Shown: one piece after another, positions 50,946 through 59,069 of the stretch
Layout: the number at the start of each line of letters is the position of its first letter
Position numbering within the stretch: the first letter of the stretch is position 1
NCBI GenBank assembly: GCA_965261645.1
Contig: CBDHDJ010000003.1
Coordinates: 620,001 to 684,000 of the forward strand
DNA length: 64,000 nt
Source of the DNA: CBDHDJ01 sp965261645
GTDB taxonomy: Bacteria > Pseudomonadota > Alphaproteobacteria > SHVV01
Direction of reading: 5' to 3'
Translations under genes and position numbers: made by a program
Notes under the pieces: model-generated
What the model saw: the letters and a program-made list of their open reading frames with translations, nothing else
Databases searched by the model: none
Told to the model about the DNA's origin: nothing

Positions 50946-52241
50946 ATGACCAACCGAAGATATTACCTCCCGATCATGGCCACCGTGATCGGACTCGTCC
51001 TGGCGGGCTGTGGCGGCGGCGGCGGTCACACTGTCTCCGTGACGGTTGGCTCGTCGAATGCGCAGGCCATCGAGAGAGCGTTGGGAATCGCCGCGGCAAT
51101 AGCGCCCCTGGCCGCAGGTGAGGCAGCGCCGGCGCTCCGGCAAATAACGCCCGCGGTGGAACGCACTGTGGCCGGCGGGGTCAGTGTTACGGTGACGGCA
51201 GCTGCCGTTGGTCCCGATTTCGAATTCCTGGACATCACGCCGCTCGACGGTGTCTGGAGCCGGGCCGGATTGCGGGGCAGCGAGACGGGATCGAGAGAGC
51301 ATATAACTCTCTACACGAACATCGAGAACCCGAGGAGGCCGTTCGGCAGCGTATATACCCTTGATGAAGACAATGCCCTGACTGTCGACTTTGCAACTCA
51401 CTCGATGCGTGTGCGGTCATCCGGGTTTCCAGCCCCCGACTTCAATCGGGAATACTCGGCTGAGGAAGACCTCTCCTTCCCGGGCACCTTTCACGGCGTG
51501 GCAGGCACCTATGAATGCACGACACCGCCCTGCACGGTCAGCACTGACGATGACGGCATGATATCCTCGACCGGCGGCACCTGGACGTTCACGCTCGATT
51601 CCGATCTGGCAGCCGAGACCATGATCGATGTGCCGGACGCGGACCATTTGTACTTCGGGTGGTGGCTGAAGGAACCGGCCGCTTCGGACGGCGCCTACGC
51701 GTTCAGGACATTTTCGGGCGGCACGGTTCCGTTCGCGGTGGGCAACAAGTTCACAGCTGGCAATAACGACGGGCTGCTTGGCACGGCGTCGTATCGAGGC
51801 CGGGCGGCGGGCCGGTATGTGACGAAGGATTTCACCGGCGGGGTGCTCAGCGGCGGCACAGCGGGCGTGTTCACCGCAACGGCCACGCTGGCGGCGAATT
51901 TCGGGGGTGACGATATCGCCGTGAACGACCAGTTCAACATCCGTGGAAGTGTGACGGAGTTCATGGACGCGGGGAGCGGCACGCCGCTCGAGGGGTGGAG
52001 TGTCACGCTGAACAAGGTCGATCTTGCACCGGACAGCGCATCCTTCGGTGGAACCGCTGGCGACACCACCAGCGCGACGCTTGGCGGCGTCACCGGCACG
52101 GGGACCTGGGAAGGGGCCTTCTTCGGCAACGCCAGGGCCGACGGCAAGCCGGGTTCCGTTGCGGGTGTGTTCGATGCTCATCTACCTGCTGCGAATATTT
52201 CCGGCGGATTTGGGGCCAGCAACACGGCCGTGAATGAATAG
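50946..52241 (+). CDS. TbpB-like barrel surface lipoprotein, copy 2
   Basis: 431 aa, close to 31224-32522. Lipobox LAGC with a Gly-rich tether (one Gly shorter), ECTTPPCTVST, YFGWWLKEP, GRAAGRYVTKDFTGG and the barrel ending GAFFGNARADGKPGSVAG...GGFGA. The last about 150 residues are identical to copy 1, while the N-terminal half differs at scattered sites, so sequence change is not even along the gene. It is the last gene of the cassette. Confidence 0.82.
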   Translation: MTNRRYYLPIMATVIGLVLAGCGGGGGHTVSVTVGSSNAQAIERALGIAAAIAPLAAGEAAPALRQITPAVERTVAGGVSVTVTAAAVGPDFEFLDITPLDGVWSRAGLRGSETGSREHITLYTNIENPRRPFGSVYTLDEDNALTVDFATHSMRVRSSGFPAPDFNREYSAEEDLSFPGTFHGVAGTYECTTPPCTVSTDDDGMISSTGGTWTFTLDSDLAAETMIDVPDADHLYFGWWLKEPAASDGAYAFRTFSGGTVPFAVGNKFTAGNNDGLLGTASYRGRAAGRYVTKDFTGGVLSGGTAGVFTATATLAANFGGDDIAVNDQFNIRGSVTEFMDAGSGTPLEGWSVTLNKVDLAPDSASFGGTAGDTTSATLGGVTGTGTWEGAFFGNARADGKPGSVAGVFDAHLPAANISGGFGASNTAVNE

Positions 52242-52352
52242 ATCGGTCGTTCTGGTCGGTCCGGCGCCTGACACCGGTTCCTTTACGTTCCCTGTGAGGG
52301 GACCGAGGGCTGGGTCTGGGAGGTTGCCGATGCGCACTTTGAATGAGACGGC

Positions 52353-52517
52353 ATGATCGGTCGCCTCTTCTACGTGGCTCTGGGCTGCTTCATCGGATGG
52401 GCTGTCTTCGGGAACCCGGAGAACGCCAACGAGGTGTGGGAGAGTATGGGCTCGCTTGCAGAGAAGTTTGTGTCCGTGGTCGCGGGTCTGGCGCGCCGTC
52501 TGGGGCTGTCACACTAA
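52353..52517 (+). CDS. Small single-pass membrane protein
   Basis: A 54-aa frame from the ATG at 52353: MIGRLFYVALGCFIGWAVFG forms a membrane segment, then ENANEVWESMGSLAEKFV and a basic end (ARRLGLSH). The pattern of hydrophobic helix plus amphipathic helix is a convincing small membrane protein, although the ribosome-binding site is weak (AATGAGA). It is not recognised as a known family. It lies 110 nt after the barrel lipoprotein and may be cotranscribed. Confidence 0.5.
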   Translation: MIGRLFYVALGCFIGWAVFGNPENANEVWESMGSLAEKFVSVVAGLARRLGLSH

Positions 52518-52635
52518 CAGCGTGACCTGTTGCTGTTGGCGCAGTAATACCGCTGGATGCAGAGAATCTCCTATGCCCGACACCGACTTCCATCCGTGAT
52601 TATTCAGCACACTGTCTGGCTGTATTTCTGGTTTC

Positions 52636-52993
52636 CCCTCACCTACCGGGCGCCGCTGTTGCGGAATAGCTGCCTGGAGGAGGAAGGGCCCGTTTGGAAT
52701 TGGAACACCGGACTTCGCGGACACGCTCTTGAAGGCGTGATGCGCGGATGATCCCGGTTGGTGCGGTTGGGACGAAAGACAACATAGGGGCAAAGGGTCA
52801 GAGAGACGGGGTCGGAAAACCAGCACCGCGCGCAGGGCTGTCAAGCATACCGCTGAAGCGATTTGGATCCGATCCACAAACACTATATGGGCCCGCAGCG
52901 GATGCATGCCGCACTTGAGAGGCCGGACATACGACAGTACCTGACCGCATATCACGAGTTGTTCAAATTCCTTCTTGCACTGCAGGGGGCGTC
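52636..52993 (+). mobile_element. IS110 remnant (non-coding end)
   Basis: Reverse-oriented copy of about 25930-26275: the last codons of the IS110 transposase (CCGGGCGCC...TTGCGGAATA) and the whole non-coding end up to CTTGCACTGCAGGGGGCGTC, with scattered substitutions. The rest of the element is missing. Confidence 0.85.
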
Positions 52994-53120
52994 TGTCAAT
53001 TGCGACTGAAAATTTCCCACTTTTGTCGAGCGAAAATTTCTCACTTTGAGCGTGCGGTCGTACCCCCAGACGCAGTGTTTGGGGGTACGGACTTGGTCGA
53101 GCTGTAGGTAACCGGGTTGG
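52994..53120 (+). mobile_element. IS21 element A remnant (left end only)
   Basis: Matches 24459-24585 (TGTCAATTGCGACTG through GGTAACCGGGTTGG) with a few substitutions. It starts exactly at the IS21 TG terminus and abuts the IS110 remnant. Confidence 0.85.
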
Positions 53121-53162
53121 CAAGCAGGAACGTTGGCGCCTTGCGCGAGTCGCGAGCCAGCA

Positions 53163-53733
53163 TCACCGCCGAAGCGACGTCAAGCCTGCGATTGCCGCGG
53201 TCACCCAGACTGGAAGAGGTTGGGCGGTCCACTGTGTATCGGCTCTGAGGATTGCCACCTCGCGGTGGGGATGAACATGGTCAGTGTTGTCGTTAAAGAC
53301 GCGCTTCGTCCGACCGTGCGATCGCGATGGGAAGGTTCCTCAGAGAACGGACAAACCGCCGGCGCACGTCCGGTTCTGGCACGTCGTGGCCCCCCTGCGC
53401 GACACGGGTCCAGATTCGCAAAAGCGCTTGGTCGGGCGAGTCCAGGGACACATAGTGCAGTTCGACCCGGTAGCCGTCCATCCGGGCAGCCTCCATGTGG
53501 CGGAGGGTGCCGGCACCCGCGAGGGTGGTTTCCACTAGGTGCGTCCTGCCCGCGACGAGTGCTGCCCGCCGATGCCGCACCGCCTCGCGCGCCGCCTGTG
53601 CGAGAGTGCCGGACACCATGCGGCGCGCAATCGCATCGGGGTCAATCAACTCTGCCCCACGGAACCGCACTGTGCGCGTCAGGGTCGACTTGCCCGACCC
53701 GTTCGGACCGGCGACAACGTAGAGCGTTGGCAA
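53163..53733 (-). pseudogene. Zeta-toxin-like P-loop kinase, frameshifted
   Basis: The frame from 53733 encodes 146 aa: MPTLYVVAGPNGSGKSTLTR (Walker A), LIDPDAIARRM, THLVETTLAGAGTLRHM, VELHYVSLDSPDQALLRI and RFVRSLRNLPIAIARSDEARL, then stops near 53293. One base further in the next frame the sequence continues sensibly as DNTDHVHPHREVAILRADTQ to a stop at 53163, giving about 190 aa, the usual length. The single frameshift may be real inactivation or a base-call error. Related zeta-type enzymes phosphorylate UDP-N-acetylglucosamine. Confidence 0.75.
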
Positions 53734-53757
53734 AGCGGGGAACGTCGGCCGTTCGGG

Positions 53758-53961
53758 TCAGGTCGGTTTCTTGGCGGGCCGCCTGATGATCTGGTCTCCG
53801 TCTCTGGTCCGCGCGATGCAGGTGCCGTCCGGACGGAAGCCATAGAGCGTTGCCCCGGGGTCGACCTGGGCCGCTAGGTCGGCCTTGATCTGTTCGCGCC
53901 AGTCCTCCGGCCGACCGGGCTTGTCGGACGGCGGGGCCGTTGTTTCCCCCTGCTTCACCAT
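53758..53961 (-). CDS. Small protein upstream of zeta-like gene (possible antitoxin)
   Basis: 67 aa, ending 24 nt before the zeta-like start, so the two are probably one operon. The N-terminus is charged and disordered (MVKQGETTAPPSDKPGRPED), then WREQIKADLAAQVDPGA and a small basic beta-rich end (TLYGFRPDGTCIARTRDGDQ). The family is not recognised; position alone suggests the antitoxin partner. Confidence 0.5.
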   Translation of the reverse strand: MVKQGETTAPPSDKPGRPEDWREQIKADLAAQVDPGATLYGFRPDGTCIARTRDGDQIIRRPAKKPT

Positions 53962-54439
53962 GTCGTCGAATTTACGTCCGATTCCTGGGGCATTCTATAC
54001 GCTGCCGCGGAGTGTCCGTGATGGTAGCGTCGATCGCCAAGATCAACTCACTGTCGCAGGGCGTGGGCTATTTCGAGACCGGCGTGCGCAGTGACCATAC
54101 TGCTGGTATAGCAGATGTTCACCATTTCTGCCCGCCCGTCCCGCTGCATCCGTTCGATCATCGGGTGGTGTCGGTACAGGAGCCGACCGGGTTGTTGTGT
54201 TCTGCGTGACAGCAGTCAGCTTGGCCCGAGGCTTTCTTCACCACCATCACCGTACCGCCGACTTTCAATGTAAGGGCTCGGTTGAGCCGGTAAGGGGCCC
54301 GGCGAATGCACTGCACGGACTTGGCTTTGACGCTGTGACCGGGCAAAGCAGGCCAACGCCACGGATCCTCGCGCCGACCTATCGGCCCGACCGAACCGTT
54401 ACCTTTCAATTACCGACCCGGCCGAACAATTACCCCTGT
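53962..54439. other. Gene-poor stretch with IS66-like end scraps
   Basis: A minus-strand frame around 54204-54290 (LTLKVGGTVMVVKKASGQAD) recalls DUF2158/YodC proteins but is broken. A second frame ending near 54045 (HPMIERMQRDGRAEMVNICY) is unassigned. CCGAACCGTTAC (54391-54402) and CCGAACAATTAC (54422-54433) look like decayed IS66 ends next to the real end at 54440. Confidence 0.4.
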
Positions 54440-54497
54440 GTAAGTGTTCGGCCAAGCCGCGGACGGTCGTGGATATACCCGCGCGCTCCGGTTGATT

Positions 54498-55379
54498 CTA
54501 CCGATTGAGAGTTCGTTTCCAATCTTTTCGCAGGGGCCGGAGCCAGACGTCCTTTTTCGGTTTATCGAACTGTTTTTGCCGGTCATAGCGCCCACGTCCC
54601 TGGGTGGTCCCGACATGGATCCAGCCTGAAGCCCTGTAGACGGCTCCGGTGTAGCGCGGGGTCTCGACGAAGGTCTCGACCAGCACGGGCGCGGTGTTGT
54701 AGCGCTCGGTCCAGTCCAGGGGCAGACGCTGGCGGATGATGGCGAGGATGTGCGATCCCAGGTTGGGGATGGTGATCCAGGGCAGGATGAGGAACCTCGG
54801 GTTGTCGACCACGAGGGGGAGGTTCTTCTCGCGTAGTTGCGGCGTCCACCCGATGAAGCTGTCGCGCGGTGCGAGCTTCCATGCCGCGGTGGAGAAGCCG
54901 AGCATGGCGACGGGCCAGCCGTTTCGGTCATGGACGGCATATCGCATCTGGGCGCCGACCAGGGTCCTGTAGCCGAGATAGTGGTAGCGGGCGATGAACT
55001 CGTTCCACAGCTTGCCCTCGCGGGTGCCGCGCACGACGGGGCGCAGGTCGAGCGGGCGGACCTCATCAAGAGTTGTCGGCGCCGCGAACAGCGGCGGTTC
55101 GGTATCCGGTCCGAAGACGATCGGCTTGGGCCGGTTCTGCCGCCCCTGCGGCGGCGGCAGGACGATGAGGCCGTCGCGGTGCATGTCGAGCATGGTGACC
55201 CTGGCCATCATGTCCTTGAGTTCGCCGTCGGGCTTGAACCAGCCGATGCGCCGGCAGAACTCCTTCGACAGGCGATGGCGGTTCAGCGCCGGAGGGCCGG
55301 CGATCAGAGCGCGAAGCAGCGCCATTTCTTGCGCCGTGAAGTCGCGGCCGTAATAGCGGCACTCGACGGCGCCGCTCAT
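54498..55379 (-). CDS. druA: DUF4338 / DruA-like protein, IS66-borne, copy 3
   Basis: 293 aa, identical in protein sequence by eye to copy 1 (3663-4544) with at least one silent base change. The ATGA overlap with tnpC is conserved. The frame is intact even though its element has lost the transposase 5' half. Confidence 0.88.
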   Translation of the reverse strand: MSGAVECRYYGRDFTAQEMALLRALIAGPPALNRHRLSKEFCRRIGWFKPDGELKDMMARVTMLDMHRDGLIVLPPPQGRQNRPKPIVFGPDTEPPLFAAPTTLDEVRPLDLRPVVRGTREGKLWNEFIARYHYLGYRTLVGAQMRYAVHDRNGWPVAMLGFSTAAWKLAPRDSFIGWTPQLREKNLPLVVDNPRFLILPWITIPNLGSHILAIIRQRLPLDWTERYNTAPVLVETFVETPRYTGAVYRASGWIHVGTTQGRGRYDRQKQFDKPKKDVWLRPLRKDWKRTLNR

Positions 55380-56122
55380 CCCGGCGCCGTCAGGGCGAGC
55401 CTGCGTTCCTCGTTCATCGACCATGGCAGCCAGGGCGACAGATCGGCCGGCGGCCGGCGGCCATTCTTCGCGCATTCTTCCAGCCACGCCTCGAGCCAGC
55501 GCCGGACGTCGATGCCGTTCATCGAGAGCGTGCCCACCACCGAGTACATGACCGCCGTGAACTTCGCGCCGTCCTTGCTGTCGGAGCCGAACGACAGACG
55601 TCTTCCGATCGCCGGCCCTCTGATCATCCTTTCGGCGGCGTTGTTGTCCATCGGTGTCAGCGGGCGGTCGATGAAGACGCTCAACCCCTCGCGATGGTTG
55701 ATGAGCGAGCGCAGGGCCTTGCCCTCGCGCGCCTCGTCGGGCAGGCCGGCGAGCTCTCGTTCGGCCTGCTCGAACAGGCCGTCGAGCGCCACCTTCAGCG
55801 CGTCCTGCGCCGTGTCGAACGCCGATGTCTGACGCTCAAGCCCGGGGTCGTAATGCTCCAGCCGCGCCTCGTTCAGGCGGTAGATCGACGCGATCCGCTC
55901 GATCCATCCCCGGCACCATTCCGTCAGACTGACCTGGCCGGCCGCGCACTCGATAAAATCGCGCCGTTGATGACTCCAGCAGAACGCAAGCGTCACCAGT
56001 CCCCCGAGAAGGCGCGCGAGCCTTTTGTAGGCGCTGTAGCGGTCGCAGACGATGATGGTGCCGAGGACCGCTTCGCCGAATAGCTTGTGTGCCGCCTCGG
56101 CGCTGCGCGAAGGGTCGATATG
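55376..56122 (-). pseudogene. tnpC: IS66 transposase TnpC, C-terminal part (copy 3)
   Basis: Reads from IDPSRSAEAAHKLFG through VCDRYSAY and MDNNAAERMIRG to the stop in the ATGA overlap, in one uninterrupted frame. It therefore lacks the 1-nt insertion of copy 1 and shows the ancestral reading. The 5' half is missing, cut at the intron site. Confidence 0.9.
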
Positions 56123-56288
56123 GAGAGCGCCAGGCTAACTGGTGCCAGTGCAGCCGGTGAAAGTCCGGTGGGAAGGAGAAGACAAGCCATCACTTCCACC
56201 CCGAGTCATGGGCCGCCATCCGCGAGGTTGGGGGTTAAGCGTTGACAGGGGCGCGTGCGGGCAGGGCTATTGAGCACCGAAAGAGACT
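56123..56288 (+). mobile_element. Group II intron 5' fragment
   Basis: Matches the first about 165 nt of the intron at 990-2918 (GAGAGCGCCAGGCTAACTGG and onward), with a few substitutions, at the same position of the same transposase gene. It is cut by the IS21-C end at 56289. Confidence 0.9.
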
Positions 56289-56487
56289 GTCAACGGCGGA
56301 GCAAAATTAGTCCACCCGGGCGGAGTAAAACTAGTCCACTTAACGTTATGCGGTACGCGGTGTTGGGGGGTTGTCCCGGTAGTCCATAGGAGGGACCCGC
56401 GCTGCTTCGTGTAGCGCTTGCGTTACGCGGAGCGAAGCAGCGTGGGAGGTTCCTGTGGACCCACCGGGTCAACCATTGCACCGGCGG

Positions 56488-57258
56488 TTAAGCAGGTATT
56501 TTGGGGAATTTCCGCCGTTTTTGGCTTTGGTTGAGACGATAGCTCTCGCCGTTCATTTCCAGGATATGGACATGGTGGGTGAGGCGGTCCAGCAAAGCCC
56601 CGGTCAGGCGTTCCGAGCCGAATATCTCCGTCCACTCATCGAACGGCAAGTTGGAGGTCACCAGGATCGAGCCCCGCTCGTAGCGCTGGCTGAAGACTTC
56701 GAACAGCAGCTCGGCGCCGGTCTTCGAGAGCGGCACGAAGCCGAGTTCGTCGATGATCAGAAGGTGATACTTTGCCAGTTGCTTCTGCAGGCGCAACAGG
56801 CGTTTTTCATCCCTGGCCTCCATCAGTTCATGAACCAGGGCAGCGGCCGTGAGGAAGCCGACGGAGAGCCCCTTTTGGCAGGCCGCCAGACCGAGACCGA
56901 GGGCGATATGGGTCTTGCCGGTTCCGCTGTTGCCGAGCGCGATGATATTCTCACGACGCTCGACGTATTCGCATCGCGCCAACTCCAGAACCAGCATCTT
57001 GTTGAGCGATGCGATGGCCTTGAAGTCGAAGCTGTCGAGGCTTTTGACGGCGGGGAACCTGGCCTGTCTGATCCGCCGCTCGACCATGCGGCGCTCACGG
57101 TCGATCAGTTCCAACTCGGTCAGACGGACAAGATACCGCACATGGTCGGCGCCCTCGGTGGCGCATTGGCGGGCCAGCTTGTCGTATTCGCGCAGGAACG
57201 TCGGCAGTTTCAGGGTCTTGAGGTGATGGGCCAGCAACACTTGCGGCGTATCGGTCAT
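56488..57258 (-). CDS. istB: IS21 helper ATPase IstB (element C)
   Basis: 256 aa from the ATG at 57258 (MTDTPQVLLAHHLKTLKLPT), overlapping the istA stop by ATGA. Walker A is ALGNSGTGKTHIA (about residue 105) and Walker B LLIIDELGFVPL (about 167), followed by LVTSNLPFDEW. A longer frame upstream lies inside istA and is not credible. Confidence 0.95.
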   Translation of the reverse strand: MTDTPQVLLAHHLKTLKLPTFLREYDKLARQCATEGADHVRYLVRLTELELIDRERRMVERRIRQARFPAVKSLDSFDFKAIASLNKMLVLELARCEYVERRENIIALGNSGTGKTHIALGLGLAACQKGLSVGFLTAAALVHELMEARDEKRLLRLQKQLAKYHLLIIDELGFVPLSKTGAELLFEVFSQRYERGSILVTSNLPFDEWTEIFGSERLTGALLDRLTHHVHILEMNGESYRLNQSQKRRKFPKIPA

Positions 57259-58754
57259 GACGCGCCTCCACCCAACAAGCTCATATAACTGGCGGCGGCC
57301 GTGGTCGCCACGTTGGCCCGAGGCAGGTAGGGATAGATATCCAGGTCGAGTTTGGGCGGGCGTCGCTCGATACGGCACAGCACAAGGTGTTTGACGGCGT
57401 CGTAGCCGATCGCACCCAGGCGCAGGGCGTCCTTCACCGCGCCGTGAAGCACCTCGAGATCGAAGGTCTCCAGAAGCCGAAGGACCTGGACGTATTCCCG
57501 CTTGCCGGCCTTGCCCATGCGCGCCTCCAGGAGACGGCGCAGGGTTGGGAAGGCATCAGGCAGTTCCCATCCGGCTAGCGGCGCGGCCTGATCCAGGGCG
57601 CCGATCTTGTGCTCCAGCAAAGGCAGGTAGTGGATCGGATCGAAGACCATATCTTCCCGGTCGTAGGAACGGGGGTGTCGGGCAATGATCCCGGCGCCGC
57701 AACCGATAACCACCTCGTGGACATAGCCACGGATCCAGACTTCCTGATGGCCGTAGGCGACGGGCACGGAATAGTCATTCGTCCGGTAGCGCACCAGGGA
57801 CAGCGAGTTGACCCGCGTGCCCTGCTTGTCGCACGCGTCGAACGGTGCCGGCAGTGGCCTCTTCAACGCTTCGCGGTCACGCACAAACCGTTCGCCGATG
57901 CTCTCGCGGTGGCCGCGCAGGACGTTGCCTTGCCGGTTGCGGCATTGCTCTTCCAGGTGGCCATTGAAGGCGTCCCAGCTCGCGAACCGGGGAAGCGGCG
58001 TCATGAAGTTCCGCCGGGCATAGCCGACCACCCCCTCCACATTGCCTTTGTCGTTACCCTTGCCGGGACGGCCGTAGCGGTCCTCGAAGAGGTAATGGGA
58101 CTGCAGCCCGCTGAACGGCCGCGTTCGTTGCCGCGTGCCATCTGACAAGATGCGCGACACCAGACACTTGTCGTTGTCGTAAAGAATCGATTGGGGAACG
58201 CCGCCGAAAAAAACAAAGGCTCTGTTGTGCCCGTCCAGCCAGGCCTCCGTCGTCGCCGCCGGGTAGGCCGCAACGAAGCAGGCATCGCTGTGGGGAAGTG
58301 TCATGACGAAAAAATGCGCCCGATACTTGACGCCGGCGATGATCGCATCCGCCTCGCCAAAGTCCGCTTGAGCATGGCCCGGAGGATGTGACAACGGCAC
58401 AAACATCTCACGCCGACGAAGGCGCCGTTCCCGAACGTAATCCTTCACGATGGTCTCTTTGCCCGTAAAGCCATGTTCGTCGCGAAGGCGCTCGAATATA
58501 CGCTTCGCCGTGTGGTGCTGCTTACGGTGAACCGTTCGGTCCTCCTCCAGAATACGGTCGATGATATCCGTGAAGGGGGCCAGTTTCGGGCGTTTCGGTG
58601 GCTGGCGTCGCCGATATCCCGGCGGTTCCGAATGCCGCAGCATCTTCCTCACCGTCTCGCGCGCAATGCCAAACCGACTTGCCGCCTCTCGCTGGCTCAG
58701 ACCATCAACATGGCAGGCCAGCCGAACGCGCAGATATAGGTCCACGGTGTACAT
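57255..58754 (-). CDS. istA: IS21 transposase IstA (element C)
   Basis: About 499 aa from the ATG at 58754 (MYTVDLYLRVRLACHVDGLS, GGAAGG upstream); an ATG 15 nt earlier is possible. An N-terminal HTH (LSQREAASRFGIARETVRKM), the catalytic core with HAQADFGEAD, ILYDNDKCLV and DKGNVEG, and a C-terminal domain are visible. The frame is complete. Confidence 0.93.
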   Translation of the reverse strand: MYTVDLYLRVRLACHVDGLSQREAASRFGIARETVRKMLRHSEPPGYRRRQPPKRPKLAPFTDIIDRILEEDRTVHRKQHHTAKRIFERLRDEHGFTGKETIVKDYVRERRLRRREMFVPLSHPPGHAQADFGEADAIIAGVKYRAHFFVMTLPHSDACFVAAYPAATTEAWLDGHNRAFVFFGGVPQSILYDNDKCLVSRILSDGTRQRTRPFSGLQSHYLFEDRYGRPGKGNDKGNVEGVVGYARRNFMTPLPRFASWDAFNGHLEEQCRNRQGNVLRGHRESIGERFVRDREALKRPLPAPFDACDKQGTRVNSLSLVRYRTNDYSVPVAYGHQEVWIRGYVHEVVIGCGAGIIARHPRSYDREDMVFDPIHYLPLLEHKIGALDQAAPLAGWELPDAFPTLRRLLEARMGKAGKREYVQVLRLLETFDLEVLHGAVKDALRLGAIGYDAVKHLVLCRIERRPPKLDLDIYPYLPRANVATTAAASYMSLLGGGAS

Positions 58755-58868
58755 CCTCCCGCCTTCCATCTCAAAAAAGATCGAAGGCTACAGGTGGCAG
58801 AGTTTTACTCCGCCCGCGGCTGGGAAATCCCGCCGCTTCCGTGGACTAATTTGTCACCGCCGTTCTCA

Positions 58869-59069
58869 GATGCGCCAGCTCATCGGCGCCGGCACCCCGC
58901 GGGAGGCCGTGGCGGGCGGATATGGCGGTATTTTCGTTCTGCTCACGCCCACCGGGGCCATGCTGGTGGCACGGGGGGGGCTCGCAAAGCGGCCAGACGG
59001 CTTTCGCCGCCGCATTCCTCATCTGGGAGTGAGAGCCGGAAAAAGCCACTTAATCAACGGGCTGTTAAG
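58869..59069. other. Unassigned sequence between IS21-C and slam fragment
   Basis: This has open frames but nothing recognisable. It does not match the slam 5' region, so the slam fragment was already truncated or fused here by another event. Confidence 0.4.

Larger units (their letters stand above)
46191..52241 (+). repeat. Inverted duplication, right arm (mate 31224-37674)
   Basis: The four cassette genes occur in the same order as the left arm but in the opposite orientation; see the left-arm entry for limits. The spacer between the arms is about 8.5 kb. Confidence 0.92.
54440..56122 (-). mobile_element. IS66-like element, copy 3 (cut by IS21-C)
   Basis: The left terminus GTAAGTGTTCGGCCAAGCCG (54440) is the mirror of the right end of copy 1. 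The druA gene and the 3' part of tnpC are present. The intron insertion site is occupied by a 5' fragment of the same group II intron (56123-56288), after which an IS21 element begins; the tnpC 5' half is absent from the window. Confidence 0.9.
56289..58868 (-). mobile_element. IS21-like element C
   Basis: Left end TGTCAACGGCGGAGCAAAAT and, reversed, right end TGAGAACGGCGGTGACAAAT share ACGGCGG and AAATTAGTCCAC, and further GGCGGAGTAAAACT copies lie inside each end. istA and istB are intact. No matching target duplication was found (flanks AGAGAC and GATGCG), so one side may have been rearranged after insertion. Confidence 0.85.

Noticed and set aside
54158..54409. A DUF2158/YodC-like gene
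   Set aside because: Only a short similarity (LKVGGTVMVVKK) is visible and the frame breaks soon after; kept only as a note in the gene-poor stretch.
54838..55832. Long open frames antisense to druA and tnpC (also opposite traA and the Slam genes)
   Set aside because: They mirror the codon pattern of the real genes, lack ribosome-binding sites and have Arg/Pro/Ala-rich nonsense composition.
58869..59069. Start of slam copy 3
   Set aside because: The translation does not resemble the signal peptide or TPR region of the other Slam proteins, so the gene is truncated.
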